A stretch of DNA of 64,000 nt from Pseudoalteromonas sp. G4 (GCF_028875915.1 NZ_JAPEHW010000002.1:62001-126000); one strand, 5' to 3'; numbered from the stretch's first letter, positions 25,850 to 36,036 are shown. Translations and numbers: made by a program. The notes: a model not told the origin generated them from the sequence alone.

Positions 25850-28222
25850 TTACTTAAGTAATCGTAATGAGTTACCAATTACGATAAGTGAACTTGCGGA
25901 CATACCAATTACTGCAACCCAAGGTGGAACTAATCCCATCGCAGCTAATGGTAGAATAGAGCCATTGTAACACAGCGAAATTGTCAAATTTTGCTTAATT
26001 ACGCGGCGTGTTAGTTTAGCTGTTTCAAAAAGCCGGCTGATGCCATTGATCTCACTGTTGAGTAGAACAACGTCTGCCGTATTTTTGGAAATATCTGCAC
26101 CAGATGCCATTGCGATGGAGAGGTGCGCACTATTAAATACAGGACTATCGTTAACGCCATCGCCTACCATTGCAACAATTTTGCCTTTGCTTGCAAGTTG
26201 CTCGACAACGTTTTGTTTATCTGATGGGCTACAGCCAGTTTGGATATTGTTTATACCCAAACTATGAACCAACTCTTTTCCAGCAGTCGATGGATCGCCC
26301 GTTAATACCTGTAATGCTAGATCACTTTGTTTAAGCTCGTTTAATGTCGACTTAGCATGATCGCGGATTTTGTCTTGTAGTTTGAAGCCAGCAATTACTT
26401 GGTTATTGATGTATAAGAAGACGTCAAAACCCTCTTCATCAAACTGACAAAACCAATTAGCCTTACCAATTGCAACGGCTTGTTTGTTATAAATGGCAGA
26501 AATGCCTTTACCTGTTTCAATAACCACATCACTTAACTCAACTGGTGCCACATTGAGATCCATAAAAGCCTTGCTGATTGGGTGCTCTGAATAATTTTCA
26601 AGCGTCTTTGCAATTGCATAGACTTCATCGAGAGAATAATCAGCATTAAACAATTTTGTATTTAGTAATGTGAATTTGCCTTCGGTTAAGGTACCAGTTT
26701 TATCAAAAGCAATATCTGTGACTTTGGTCAGGGTTTCTAATACATGCGCTTGTTTTATTAACACCCCTTGTTGGGTTAATTTTGCCACTGCGCAGGTGAG
26801 CGCTGTGGGAATTGCCAAACTGAGTGCGCAAGGGCAGGTAGCGACCAATACGGCGATAGTCACCCAAAATGCATGTTCGGGCTCAATGTGATACCACGAA
26901 AAAGCGGTAATTGATGCAAAGATAAGTAAACATGCAACAAACCACTGTGCGACTTTGTCGGTAATTTCAGCAATTTTAGGGCGAGAAGTAAGCGCTTGAT
27001 GTTGTAAACGAACAATTTGATTAATTAGTGTGTCTTGCCCAATTTGATTAACACAAATAGTAATTACACCATCGTGATTTACCGTGCCAGCGTAAACTTG
27101 ATCACCTTTAGATTTGCCCACTGCTGCGTGCTCACCGGTCATCATTGCCTCGTCTACAGAGGTTTTACCGTCAATTAAAATACCATCAGCTGGAATGGTT
27201 TCACCGGCTTTGATCATCACCTTGTCATTTAATTGAAGGCGTTTTGCCGCAATGATTTCTTCTTCATTGTTGTTTATCAAGCGAGCGGTAAGCGGCAACA
27301 ATTTTTGTAAATTGGCAGTAAATTCAGATGCTTTCAAACGGGCGCGGAATTCAAGGTATTTACCCAACAATAATAAGAAGGTAAACATACAGATGGATTC
27401 AAAATACACTTCACCTGTTTCAAAGATAGTTGCCCAACTGCTTGCGGCATAGGCACCAAAAATGGCAAGTGATACGGGTAAATCCATATTAAGCTGTTTG
27501 GCTTTTAAACCACGCACTGCCGAGGTTAAAAACGGTAGCGCTGAATAAAGAATTACAGGCGTGGCTAAAATAAAGCTGATCCAGCGGAAATACTGTTCAA
27601 AGTCCTCATCCATGCCAGAAAACATGCCAAAATACATAGCAAAAGCGAACATCATCACCTGCATTGTCATCAGGCCAGCGACACCTAAGCGTCTGACATA
27701 AGATTTAGCGGTTTGCTTTTTTTGTTGTTCTTCGTGATCTTGTTGGAAAGGGTAAGCACGATAGCCAATCCGTGCTAAGGATTCTATAATGGTACTCAGT
27801 TTTAGTTTTGACTGATCCCATTTAATCATAGCGCGATAAGTAGATGTATTAACATCAACGCGCACCACATGGCCTAAATTGAGTAACTGTTTTTCAATAA
27901 GCCATGCACAAGCTGCACAACTTATTCCTTCAACACTTAATAGAATTTCAGCAATATCGCCTTGCTTAACTAAAAACTCTGATTGAATATCTTCGTCATC
28001 ATAACTTTGGAACATTTTAATTTGTTCCGGTACTAGCTCTTGAACTTTGCCAGCACTCTCTGTGCGGTACTTATAGTAATCCGACATGCCTTGTTCAATA
28101 ATGGCTTCAGCGACTGCTTGACAACCCAAACAGCACATCGGCTTAGCTTCATTTTCAAATTCAATGCTTAGCGAGATACCGCTTGGAATAGGCTCCAAGC
28201 AGTGAAAACAGTTTTTGGCCAT
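25850..28222 (-). CDS. ccoI: Copper-transporting P1B-type ATPase CcoI (FixI)
   Basis: The 790-residue ATPase delivers copper for the cbb3 oxidase. The N-terminus has a Cys-rich zinc-finger-like region (CFHCLEPIP, CCLGCQAV), then a heavy-metal domain with GISCAACAWLIE. Membrane motif CPC appears in ATCPCALSLAIP. The phosphorylation site is DKTGTLT and the hinge GDGVNDSP. The double-Cys N-terminus plus place in the cco cluster separate it from CopA. It lies three bases after ccoH and leads into ccoS. Confidence 0.95.
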   Translation of the reverse strand: MAKNCFHCLEPIPSGISLSIEFENEAKPMCCLGCQAVAEAIIEQGMSDYYKYRTESAGKVQELVPEQIKMFQSYDDEDIQSEFLVKQGDIAEILLSVEGISCAACAWLIEKQLLNLGHVVRVDVNTSTYRAMIKWDQSKLKLSTIIESLARIGYRAYPFQQDHEEQQKKQTAKSYVRRLGVAGLMTMQVMMFAFAMYFGMFSGMDEDFEQYFRWISFILATPVILYSALPFLTSAVRGLKAKQLNMDLPVSLAIFGAYAASSWATIFETGEVYFESICMFTFLLLLGKYLEFRARLKASEFTANLQKLLPLTARLINNNEEEIIAAKRLQLNDKVMIKAGETIPADGILIDGKTSVDEAMMTGEHAAVGKSKGDQVYAGTVNHDGVITICVNQIGQDTLINQIVRLQHQALTSRPKIAEITDKVAQWFVACLLIFASITAFSWYHIEPEHAFWVTIAVLVATCPCALSLAIPTALTCAVAKLTQQGVLIKQAHVLETLTKVTDIAFDKTGTLTEGKFTLLNTKLFNADYSLDEVYAIAKTLENYSEHPISKAFMDLNVAPVELSDVVIETGKGISAIYNKQAVAIGKANWFCQFDEEGFDVFLYINNQVIAGFKLQDKIRDHAKSTLNELKQSDLALQVLTGDPSTAGKELVHSLGINNIQTGCSPSDKQNVVEQLASKGKIVAMVGDGVNDSPVFNSAHLSIAMASGADISKNTADVVLLNSEINGISRLFETAKLTRRVIKQNLTISLCYNGSILPLAAMGLVPPWVAVIGMSASSLIVIGNSLRLLK

Positions 28223-28225
28223 GGC

Positions 28226-28717
28226 TTACTTATATTCTGGTTTAATTTTAAACGCGTTTTCGTAAGGTAAGGTGATGTTTTCTTTAAGTTTCCATTCACC
28301 GTTAATTGGTTCGATAAATACAGTATAGCGGCCATCCTCAAGTAGCTCTGTTACACCAGAATAATCACCATTAGCATTTGGTGTTAGCGTTACTTCAACA
28401 TCTTTATCTTTAAGCGTTGTGTGATAAAAAGATGTTTTAAGGGCTGGGGGATTAAGGGAATCACCCTTAGTGAAGCTCACTTTAACAACCCCATCATTAA
28501 TGAATAAATCAGCATGTAGGTAAAGCGACTTTGAACGGTCAAATTTAGACAATTCTAGGTTAATGGCTTTTCCTTTTTTGTAATAGTCATCAACGACCAT
28601 TGAAGGGCCTTTGTCAGACATATAAACGAGTAAAGTGATACAGGCGACGATGGTACCGGCAGGAATGAAAATAATAAACCAAGGCCAAAATTGTTTATAC
28701 CAAGGGGTTGTAGACAT
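28226..28717 (-). CDS. ccoH: cbb3 oxidase assembly protein CcoH (FixH)
   Basis: The 163-residue protein has a single N-terminal membrane segment (WFIIFIPAGTIVACITLLVYM, residues 13-33) and a periplasmic beta-rich domain with VVDDYYKKGKAINLELS, typical of FixH/CcoH. It is the first gene of the assembly set ccoH-ccoI-ccoS and is separated from ccoP by a terminator. The ccoG gene commonly found here is absent. Confidence 0.9.
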   Translation of the reverse strand: MSTTPWYKQFWPWFIIFIPAGTIVACITLLVYMSDKGPSMVVDDYYKKGKAINLELSKFDRSKSLYLHADLFINDGVVKVSFTKGDSLNPPALKTSFYHTTLKDKDVEVTLTPNANGDYSGVTELLEDGRYTVFIEPINGEWKLKENITLPYENAFKIKPEYK

Positions 28718-28778
28718 AGCGACTTATCATTAAAAACAAAAGTTGCGTTATTCTACTTGAAGTGCTGAAAAAAAGGTA

Positions 28779-28808
28779 AAAAAAAGCTCCCAAATTGGGA
28801 GCTTTTTT
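28779..28808 (-). terminator. Terminator after ccoNOQP
   Basis: GCTCCC / GGGAGC around AAATT, flanked by A and T runs. On the minus strand it lies between ccoP and where ccoH is transcribed from. Confidence 0.85.
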
Positions 28809-28877
28809 GATCTAGATTCGTACTCTTAAGGGCAATTTAAAAATAGTTTAAAAAACCCATTAAGTATAACTAATCAA

Positions 28878-29831
28878 TTACTTATCTTGAGATAAGCTGT
28901 AAACGTATGCAGTAAGAATGTGCACTTTATCTTCGCCAAGAATGTCTTTCCAAGCAGGCATTACACCGGCACGGCCATTGCGAAGCGTTTCTTCTACAGC
29001 ACGTTGTGAACCACCGTATAACCAGATGTTATCTGTTAGGTTAGGTGCACCAAATGCGTAGTTACCTTTACCATCCATACCGTGACACGCTGCACACATT
29101 GCAAACTTAGCTTGGCCAGCTGCTGCGTCTTTTTGGTTAACTGTACGACCTGAAAGGCTAAGTACGTAAGCAGTCATTTCTTGAATGCCTTGATCACCTA
29201 GCGCATCTTGCCATGCTGGCATAGCTGCAATACGACCGTGTAGTAGTGACGCTTTAATTGCATCAGGCGTACCGCCGTATAACCAGTCATTGTCAGTCAG
29301 ATTAGGGAAGCCTTGGCCACCACGTGCATCTGAACCGTGACACTGAGCACAGTTTTGCGAGAATAAACGCTGACCGATTTCTAACGCTTCTTCATTAGTA
29401 GCAAGGTCTTTAATATCTTGCTGTGCGAATTGTTGGAAAACAGGACCAAAACGCTCATCCGCATTACGGATTTCTTGGTCAAGTTGAACACGTTTACCTG
29501 CAGCTTCGTTATCAATTACAGCTTGTTTTGATTCTGCAATTGATTTGATGCCTTGGTTTGAACTTGTCCACTTAGAAATACCTTCAAAGTTACCCATACC
29601 AGGATAAAGAATCAGGTATACCACACCCCATGCGAAAGTAGCGAAGAACATAATTGTCCACCACTTAGGAAGTGGGTTGTTAATTTCTTCGATGCCATCA
29701 AACTCATGGCCACATGTTTCATTTTCTTCAACGCCTACGTAGTTCTTTAAGTTCCAAACTAGTAGTCCGAAGCAGATTGCTAAGCATGCTATGGTTAATA
29801 CAATAACCCAAATGCTCCAAAACGTAGTCAT
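28878..29831 (-). CDS. ccoP: cbb3-type cytochrome c oxidase subunit III (dihaem)
   Basis: The 317-residue subunit has two N-terminal membrane segments (about 8-26 and 58-76) and two c-type haem sites, CAQCH and CAACH, in tandem cytochrome domains. Each domain has a distal Met in MPAW. It passes electrons from the bc1 complex to CcoO/CcoN. It overlaps ccoQ by four bases (ATGA). Confidence 0.97.
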   Translation of the reverse strand: MTTFWSIWVIVLTIACLAICFGLLVWNLKNYVGVEENETCGHEFDGIEEINNPLPKWWTIMFFATFAWGVVYLILYPGMGNFEGISKWTSSNQGIKSIAESKQAVIDNEAAGKRVQLDQEIRNADERFGPVFQQFAQQDIKDLATNEEALEIGQRLFSQNCAQCHGSDARGGQGFPNLTDNDWLYGGTPDAIKASLLHGRIAAMPAWQDALGDQGIQEMTAYVLSLSGRTVNQKDAAAGQAKFAMCAACHGMDGKGNYAFGAPNLTDNIWLYGGSQRAVEETLRNGRAGVMPAWKDILGEDKVHILTAYVYSLSQDK

Positions 29832-30016
29832 TTCTCAGACTCCTTTTTTTCCTTTTCGCCAACTGTATTGTTATGTACGTTTTCGTCTTCGAAAATCGCG
29901 TTTGCTGCTTCATCAAAGTTCTTTTTAGAACGTTTGCTGTAAGCCCACAGTACAATGGCAATAAAAAGTACTAATAATACCAGAGTAAATATGCCTCTGA
30001 ATGTGCCGTAATCCAT
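29828..30016 (-). CDS. ccoQ: cbb3-type oxidase subunit CcoQ
   Basis: A 62-residue protein with one membrane helix (TLVLLVLFIAIVLWAYS) followed by a charged tail starting SKRSKKNFDEAAN. This pattern marks CcoQ/FixQ, a small subunit that stabilises the complex. It lies between ccoO and ccoP, as usual. Confidence 0.93.
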   Translation of the reverse strand: MDYGTFRGIFTLVLLVLFIAIVLWAYSKRSKKNFDEAANAIFEDENVHNNTVGEKEKKESEK

Positions 30017-30022
30017 AGTGGT

Positions 30023-30673
30023 TTACTTTAAGTGAGTACCAAGCTGTTGAAGGTACGCAATTAGCGCTTCCATTTCAGTTTTGCCTTTAATGGAATCAAC
30101 ATCAGCTTGTAGTTCTGCATCACTGCCGTAACCACGACCTGGATACGCTTCTTGGTTAATGCCGAAGTTATCACGGAACACTTGTAGTTTTTTAAGTGTA
30201 TGCGTGGTGTCAACTTCGTTTTTCGCTAACCAAGGGTAACCTGGCATGTTTGACTCTGGAACTACGTCACGTGGGTTTACCAAGTGCGCATAGTGCCAAT
30301 CATCTGAGTAACGACCACCTACACGAGCTAGATCTGGACCAGTACGCTTAGAACCCCACTGGAATGGGTGATCCCAAACACTTTCACCAGCAACAGAGTA
30401 GTGACCGTAACGCTCAACTTCGTCACGGAAAGGGCGAATCATTTGTGAGTGACAGTTGTAACAACCTTCACGCACATAAATGTCACGACCTTCCATTTCT
30501 AACGCAGTTAGTGGGCGTAGACCATCTACAGGCTCAGTAGTGTCTTTTTGGAACATTAGTGGTGTAATTTCCACAAGTGCACCAAAGCTGATTGCGAAAA
30601 CAGTCAGGATAGCCATAAGGCCAACGTTCTTTTCAACAATCTCGTGTTTATTTTGTGAATTATTCTGACTCAT
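30023..30673 (-). CDS. ccoO: cbb3-type cytochrome c oxidase subunit II (monohaem)
   Basis: The 216-residue subunit has an N-terminal membrane segment, a CYNCH haem c site followed by [15 protein letters not shown], and [16 protein letters not shown], all standard for FixO/CcoO. It transfers electrons to the catalytic subunit CcoN, whose gene precedes it by ten bases. Confidence 0.97.
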   Translation of the reverse strand: MSQNNSQNKHEIVEKNVGLMAILTVFAISFGALVEITPLMFQKDTTEPVDGLRPLTALEMEGRDIYVREGCYNCHSQMIRPFRDEVERYGHYSVAGESVWDHPFQWGSKRTGPDLARVGGRYSDDWHYAHLVNPRDVVPESNMPGYPWLAKNEVDTTHTLKKLQVFRDNFGINQEAYPGRGYGSDAELQADVDSIKGKTEMEALIAYLQQLGTHLK

Positions 30674-30683
30674 ACATTACTCC

Positions 30684-32084
30684 TTACGCAGGCTGAGCTT
30701 CAGCTTGTAATGCACCTTTTTCAGCTGCAACAGTTTTAACAACGTTGTATAACATGATGAACATACCAACAACGATGAATACACAAGACGCTTCTAGTGA
30801 CTGAACAAAGCTGTACATTAATGTACCGTCAGAGTTAACTGCACGCCACATTAGACCTTGCATAACACCAGAGATCCACATTGCTACGATGTACAGAACA
30901 ACACCCACTGTGTGTAACCAGAAATGTGTGTTAATTAATTTAGTGCTGTACATACGAGCCTGACCAAATAGGTTAGGGATTAAGTGGTAAACCGCACCGA
31001 TTGATACCATCGCTACCCAGCCTAACGCACCAGAGTGAACGTGACCTACAGTCCAGTCAGTGTAGTGAGATAATGCGTTTACAGATTTAATCGCCATCAT
31101 TGGACCTTCGAACGTTGACATACCGTAGAACGATAGTGAAACAACTAAGAAACGAAGGATTGGGTCGTGACGAAGCTTATGCCATGCGCCAGAAAGTGTC
31201 ATGATACCGTTGATCATACCACCCCAAGATGGAACAAATAGAATTACTGACATTACCATACCTAAAGACTGAGTCCAGTCAGGAAGTGCTGTGTAATGTA
31301 AGTGGTGAGGACCTGCCCAAATATAAAGAGAAACAAGTGCCCAGAAGTGAACTACTGATAAACGGTAAGAGTAAACTGGACGACCAGCTTGCTTAGGAAC
31401 GAAGTAATACATCATACCTAAGAAACCTGCAGTAAGAAGGAAACCTACCGCGTTGTGGCCATACCACCACTGAACCATTGCATCTACTGCACCCGCGTAG
31501 ATTGAGTATGATTTAGTTAATGAAACTGGAATTGCCATGCTGTTAACAATGTGAAGAACAGCAACAGTGATAATGAAACCACCATAGAACCAGTTAGCAA
31601 CATAAATATGCGACACTTTACGCTTGATCAAAGTACCAAAGAACACAACCGCATAAGCAACCCAAACAACTGTAATAAGAATGTCGATTGGCCACTCTAG
31701 CTCTGCGTATTCTTTACCACTGGTAAAACCAAGAGGCAGTGTAATTGCTGCTAGAAGAATAATAAGCTGCCAGCCCCAGAAGGTGAAAGATGCAAGCTTA
31801 TCTGAGAATAAACGCGTTTGACATGTACGCTGAACAACGTAATAAGACGTTGCAAATAGTGCACTTGTACCAAATGCGAAAATAACTGCGTTCGTATGTA
31901 ACGGACGTAGACGAGAGTAAGTTAACCATGGAATGTCGAAGTTTAACGCAGGCCATACTAGCTGAGCTGCGATGAAAACCCCTGCACCCATGCCAACAAT
32001 GCCCCAAATCACCGTCATGATGGCGAATTGGCGTACAACTTTATAGTTGTATTCTGTTTGTGATGCTACTGTTGTTTGGCTCAT
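30684..32084 (-). CDS. ccoN: cbb3-type cytochrome c oxidase subunit I
   Basis: The 466-residue catalytic haem-copper subunit has about 12 membrane segments. Histidine ligands appear in [11 protein letters not shown] (low-spin haem), [10 protein letters not shown] (copper B), [13 protein letters not shown] and HVHSGALGW. Start ATG 32084 (MSQTTVASQ) is used because the in-frame extension to 32132 is polar and has no ribosome site. It leads the ccoNOQP operon. An FNR-like sequence lies about 240 bases upstream. Confidence 0.97.
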   Translation of the reverse strand: MSQTTVASQTEYNYKVVRQFAIMTVIWGIVGMGAGVFIAAQLVWPALNFDIPWLTYSRLRPLHTNAVIFAFGTSALFATSYYVVQRTCQTRLFSDKLASFTFWGWQLIILLAAITLPLGFTSGKEYAELEWPIDILITVVWVAYAVVFFGTLIKRKVSHIYVANWFYGGFIITVAVLHIVNSMAIPVSLTKSYSIYAGAVDAMVQWWYGHNAVGFLLTAGFLGMMYYFVPKQAGRPVYSYRLSVVHFWALVSLYIWAGPHHLHYTALPDWTQSLGMVMSVILFVPSWGGMINGIMTLSGAWHKLRHDPILRFLVVSLSFYGMSTFEGPMMAIKSVNALSHYTDWTVGHVHSGALGWVAMVSIGAVYHLIPNLFGQARMYSTKLINTHFWLHTVGVVLYIVAMWISGVMQGLMWRAVNSDGTLMYSFVQSLEASCVFIVVGMFIMLYNVVKTVAAEKGALQAEAQPA

Positions 32085-32316
32085 TTTCCGGTTTCCGCTG
32101 CAATAAATTGCATTAAGAAATGAATTTCCCAATTCTAATTAAAGAAATGGGGCCTCTAAAAATTTACCAAATTCGTTACCTTACTTACTCGAACTTTTGC
32201 CATCAAATGATGTCAGAGTTTGAGTTAGCAAGAAAACCAACCCGGTAAAACCCTTTTTTTGCATGAGAAATGATAAAATTTTTGCTTTTAAAAAGATAGC
32301 GCATTTGCCCAAAATT

Positions 32317-32330
32317 ATGACCTCAATCAA
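32317..32330 (-). promoter_or_regulatory. FNR-like site upstream of ccoN
   Basis: On the minus strand the sequence is TTGAT-TGAG-GTCAT, a full left half-site and three of five positions of the right half. A TATCTT that could be a -10 box follows after 18 bases, a little closer than the usual class II spacing. The stretch 32085-32418 between ccoN and the divergent lipoprotein gene holds no other feature I can support. Confidence 0.4.
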
Positions 32331-32418
32331 ATATTCTCAGTGAGTGTGATTTATTTTTGTGCAAATTTAGTCTAAATTCGCGACCAATGTTTAAACACGC
32401 CTAATAAAAGAGTAATAG

Positions 32419-32811
32419 ATGCGGTTTTTCCTAGTTATTTTTTCAGTACTAATTATTTGTGGTTGCGATGATTTAAATAGCAGACCATCAGCCAAGTTAT
32501 CAGGGTTGCAGTCTTCTTCATTGTTAAAAATCATAGATGAATCAGTAATACCAGAAACTGAGTTTAGTATCGTTTTTACCCCTGACAGTGAAGTTGAAAT
32601 AATTGATGCACATATTGAGGGAGTGGACATGTATATGGGGAAAATCCCTTTGTTTTTTTCTCGTAATAAGCAAATGCAATATACTGCAAGCGGCATGGTT
32701 GGCGTGTGCAGTAAAAAAGAAATGGTATGGCGTATTTATTTACATTACCGCAAAAATGGCTCTCAAGAGGGTAAAATTGCCACACTCAACTTTGTAGTAA
32801 CAAATACTTAA
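32419..32811 (+). CDS. Putative lipoprotein, unknown
   Basis: A 130-residue protein with a short lipoprotein signal (FSVLIICGC, lipidated Cys near residue 16). The mature part is predicted mostly beta and contains FSIVFTPDSEVEIIDAHIEGVDMYMGKIPLFF, then two further Cys-poor strands. I recognise no family. It is divergent from ccoN and shares its upstream region, so oxygen-linked control is possible but unproven. The ribosome site is weak (AAAGAG). Confidence 0.65.
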   Translation: MRFFLVIFSVLIICGCDDLNSRPSAKLSGLQSSSLLKIIDESVIPETEFSIVFTPDSEVEIIDAHIEGVDMYMGKIPLFFSRNKQMQYTASGMVGVCSKKEMVWRIYLHYRKNGSQEGKIATLNFVVTNT

Positions 32812-33209
32812 CCGAGCATCTACAGTTGTAGCGTGATTACAATTGATTACATCTAGTAACGCACGAAAACGAGTATCAATAAAAAACATATGTAGAACCT
32901 TAAGTATCTGATTTTAATGAATTAGTTATGTTATTACTGTTAATAATTAAATAACAAATGGCGCAATCTAAGCGCCATTTTTTGTGCCTGAATAAAAGCT
33001 GAACACTCATTCAGTTTTCGTTCATTTTCAGAAGCCTAGTTTGCAGCGTCCGTTGTAAGATTTCTCCTTGGTTTTTTATCCGAAGCCACGTTTCTCATGT
33101 GATACAAGAAACACAAAGTCACTTTCTTAGAACGGGTAATGCAACAAGTTATTCGCTTTAGTTGATGTGGATTCAACTAATCGGGTTATACAACTAATAA
33201 AGGTTTATT
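32812..33209. other. Intergenic region before the TonB receptor gene
   Basis: These 398 bases hold no gene I can support. A terminator lies at 32958-32984. Downstream, the sequence around 33006-33031 repeats TTCA three times. GTTTC / GAAAC (about 33090-33111) forms a loose inverted repeat. The last 60 bases contain a TTATAC that could be a -10 box for the receptor. Confidence 0.5.
32958..32984 (+). terminator. Terminator downstream of the lipoprotein gene
   Basis: AATGGCGC / GCGCCATT with a seven-base loop and a T run. Confidence 0.85.
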
Positions 33210-35798
33210 ATGAATAAAACTAAATTGGGTTTAGCTATTGCTACCGCGTTACCGTTGTTTTCAGCAACAAATGCAATCGCAGCAGAAACCTCAGCAGACG
33301 CCGTAGAGCGAATCGAAGTAACAGGTTCTCGTATTAAGCGTGCCGATATGGAGACGGCAAGCCCAGTAACAGTAATTGGTGCAGAGGAAATTCGTGCTTC
33401 AGGTGCGACATCAATTGATTCAATTTTACAAGATATGACAGCTGCTGGCGGTGCGATGGTAAACCCAGGCATTAATAATGGCTCTGGTGGTAATGCAAGC
33501 ATGAACCTACGTGGTTTAGGTTCACAGCGTACTCTAGTACTAGTAAACGGTCGTCGTATGATCAACTCAGGTACAGGTGCTGCGTCAACTGTAGACTTAA
33601 ATACCATTCCTGTATCGATGATCCAACGTGTTGAAGTGCTTAAAGATGGTGCATCAGCAGTATACGGTACTGATGCAGTTGCAGGTGTTGTAAACATTAT
33701 TCTTAGAAAGGATTTTGAAGGCCTAGACATGAATGCTCAAACGGGTATTTCAGGTGAAGGCGATGCGGAAGAAAGCTCTGTAGATTTCACTGTTGGTACT
33801 TCATTCGATAAAGGTAACATTGTACTTGGCGTACAATACATGGATCGTGGTGAAGCGTCTCAAGCAGACCGTGATTTCTCTTCATGTCCTGTATCAGAAC
33901 GCACAAATGATTCGGGTGCGATAGAGTTATATTGTGGTGGTTCTAGCTACACACCTTACGGCCACATTTGGTCAGGCGATGAGTCACTGCAAGGTAACCC
34001 AGACAACTCATGGCATGACTTTGGTGATGATGATAAATTCAACTATTCAGAAGATAGTTACTTATTCACACCAATGAAGCGCTTAAACCTTACCGGTCTT
34101 GCGACTTACGAACTATCTGACGATACCATGCTATTCGCTGAAAGCATGTACTCAAAGCGTTGGTCTGAGCAACAAATGGCACCACAGCCAGTGTGGTTCG
34201 ATTTCACTTACCAAGATTGGATGGGTGATTCACTAGTTGAACACGGTGTTAACTACGGTGACGAGATTTCTTACGGTCGTCGTATGAGCGATACAGGTAC
34301 ACGTGACTTCTCTCAAGTTGTTGATACAGTACGTGTTGTGATCGGTGCCGAAGGTGTTTTATCAAATGATTGGTCATGGGATGCGGCATTAAACTTTGGT
34401 CGTAATGACTCTGTTGACCGTTTATCAAACCTTCATAACATGGGGTCAATCCAAGAAGATATCGAGTTAGGTGAATTTAACCCGCTTGATCAAACTTCAT
34501 GGCAATACGATAACATGCAAGGTTACCTATACACTGAGCAAAACACTGGCGGCAGCCAAATGTTAATGTTTAGTGGTTCACTTGCAGGAGAATTATTTGA
34601 ATTACCAGCAGGTTACTTAGGCTTTGCAGCTGGTGTTGAACACCGTTCTGAAAAAGCATGGTACATTCCTGATTCACTAACTGCACAAGGTCTTGCTAAC
34701 GACCCTAAAGTTGAACCAACTGAAGGCCGTTACGATGTAAACGAAGCGTTCGTTGAACTAGCTATCCCAGTACTTGCAGACAAAGCATTTGCAGAAAACC
34801 TAGAGCTAAGCGCTGCTATCCGTGCATTTGACTACTCAACATTCGGTAGCGATGCAACATGGAAGTTAGGTTTTACTTGGAAAGTGAACAGCGACATCAT
34901 GTTCCGTGGTGTAGCGTCTACTGCATTCCGTGCACCAACAGTTGATGAGCTATACGGTGGTAAATCACCTTCGTTTAACCAAGTATCTCACCCAGTAGGT
35001 CAAGATCAAGCAGAAGTAACTGTTGGCGGTAACGCAGCATTAACACCTGAAGAAGCTGAAACACTAACGGTTGGTTTCGTTTATGAGCCAAGCTGGTTAG
35101 ATGGCGCTTCAATGACGGTTGACTACTACGATATTTCAATTGAAAACTCAATTGCAACTGTAGATAACCAGTACATTGTTGACAACTGTTTAGATGCTGC
35201 AGGTACACCAATCAATACAGATTCTGCGCTTTGTAAATCTGCTGATATCTCAATGGATAACTCTCGTCGTATTTCATTCAACAACCAATTACAAAACATT
35301 GGTGCTGAAACTGCGAAAGGTATTGACTTAAACTTAGCATACTCATTTGAAGCACTTGGTTTAGATTGGCGCACTGCACTAGACACAACTTACCTAATGG
35401 AAACAACAGTTACATTAACTGATGAAACAGTAGATTATGTTGGCTTAATCACATCTGGTTCAGGTGGTTATGCTGATATCAAATCAAACCTATCTGTTTC
35501 TGTTAAAGGAGATGCGTGGGATGCTAACTATAAAGCACGCTACATCTCAGGTATGGACAGCTATTCATGTCTAGATAACCCAGCTAAATGTTACGCACCA
35601 AGCACAGGCTCTGTTGTGTATCATGATATCGGTGGTGCATACCACGTATCAGAAACTGTAAAAGTATCTGCGGGCATCAATAACTTATTTGATAAGCAAC
35701 CGCCATACTATTCAGGTAACAACGATTCAAATACTGACCCATATACATACGATGTATTAGGTCGTTATTTCTACGCTGGTGTTAATGTTAAATTCTAA
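33210..35798 (+). CDS. TonB-dependent outer-membrane receptor
   Basis: The 862-residue receptor has a signal peptide ending ATNAIAAE. It is followed by a TonB-box-like VERIEVTGSRIKR, a plug domain (about 45-165: ETASPVTVIGAEEIRASG, MNLRGLGSQRTLVLVNGRRM, EVLKDGASAVYGTDAVAGVVNI) and a beta barrel to the C-terminal aromatic Phe (RYFYAGVNVKF). INNLFDKQPPYY is the usual last-strand motif. This subtype is abundant in Alteromonadales and often takes up peptides or saccharides. No neighbouring enzyme points to a substrate. Confidence 0.95.
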   Translation: MNKTKLGLAIATALPLFSATNAIAAETSADAVERIEVTGSRIKRADMETASPVTVIGAEEIRASGATSIDSILQDMTAAGGAMVNPGINNGSGGNASMNLRGLGSQRTLVLVNGRRMINSGTGAASTVDLNTIPVSMIQRVEVLKDGASAVYGTDAVAGVVNIILRKDFEGLDMNAQTGISGEGDAEESSVDFTVGTSFDKGNIVLGVQYMDRGEASQADRDFSSCPVSERTNDSGAIELYCGGSSYTPYGHIWSGDESLQGNPDNSWHDFGDDDKFNYSEDSYLFTPMKRLNLTGLATYELSDDTMLFAESMYSKRWSEQQMAPQPVWFDFTYQDWMGDSLVEHGVNYGDEISYGRRMSDTGTRDFSQVVDTVRVVIGAEGVLSNDWSWDAALNFGRNDSVDRLSNLHNMGSIQEDIELGEFNPLDQTSWQYDNMQGYLYTEQNTGGSQMLMFSGSLAGELFELPAGYLGFAAGVEHRSEKAWYIPDSLTAQGLANDPKVEPTEGRYDVNEAFVELAIPVLADKAFAENLELSAAIRAFDYSTFGSDATWKLGFTWKVNSDIMFRGVASTAFRAPTVDELYGGKSPSFNQVSHPVGQDQAEVTVGGNAALTPEEAETLTVGFVYEPSWLDGASMTVDYYDISIENSIATVDNQYIVDNCLDAAGTPINTDSALCKSADISMDNSRRISFNNQLQNIGAETAKGIDLNLAYSFEALGLDWRTALDTTYLMETTVTLTDETVDYVGLITSGSGGYADIKSNLSVSVKGDAWDANYKARYISGMDSYSCLDNPAKCYAPSTGSVVYHDIGGAYHVSETVKVSAGINNLFDKQPPYYSGNNDSNTDPYTYDVLGRYFYAGVNVKF

Positions 35799-35816
35799 TA
35801 ACATTTAACCAGTATA

Positions 35817-35846
35817 AAACCGCACCTTTTGGTGCGGTTTTTTTTT
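35817..35846 (+). terminator. Terminator of the receptor gene
   Basis: AAACCGCACC / GGTGCGGTTT with loop TTTT and a long T run. Confidence 0.93.
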
Positions 35847-35856
35847 GCATTAAATA

Positions 35857-35889
35857 AATTGACACTTAAATGTCATATTAATGTCAATT
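35857..35889. promoter_or_regulatory. Inverted repeat with three TGTCA motifs
   Basis: AATTGACA (35857-35864) and TGTCAATT (35882-35889) form an 8-bp inverted repeat. A further TGTCA at 35871 pairs with the first half as TGACA-CTTAAA-TGTCA. It lies 148 bases before the gene at 36037 and just past the receptor terminator. Probable operator (inference). Confidence 0.4.
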
Positions 35890-36036
35890 CAGTCGATTAA
35901 AAAAAGATAAAAAGGAGTGTTTAAGGCTTTTAATTTAAGTAATTAAGTTGTTTCATTAAAGCGTCATAGTTCTGAAAAGTAATTGTCACCCATTCATTCT
36001 ATTCTCTCGGCAAATTGTTAACTGAGTTGAAAGTAA

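Noticed and set aside
25850-28222. Copper-resistance ATPase CopA instead of CcoI
   Set aside because: The Cys-rich N-terminus and the position next to ccoH and ccoS favour CcoI.
33001-33040. Three TTCA words before the TonB receptor as a regular repeat
   Set aside because: The spacing is uneven (11 and 6 bases) and the word is too short in AT-rich DNA.
33194-33730. 178-codon frame antisense to the TonB receptor plug domain
   Set aside because: The opposite strand encodes conserved plug motifs; no ribosome site or family match.
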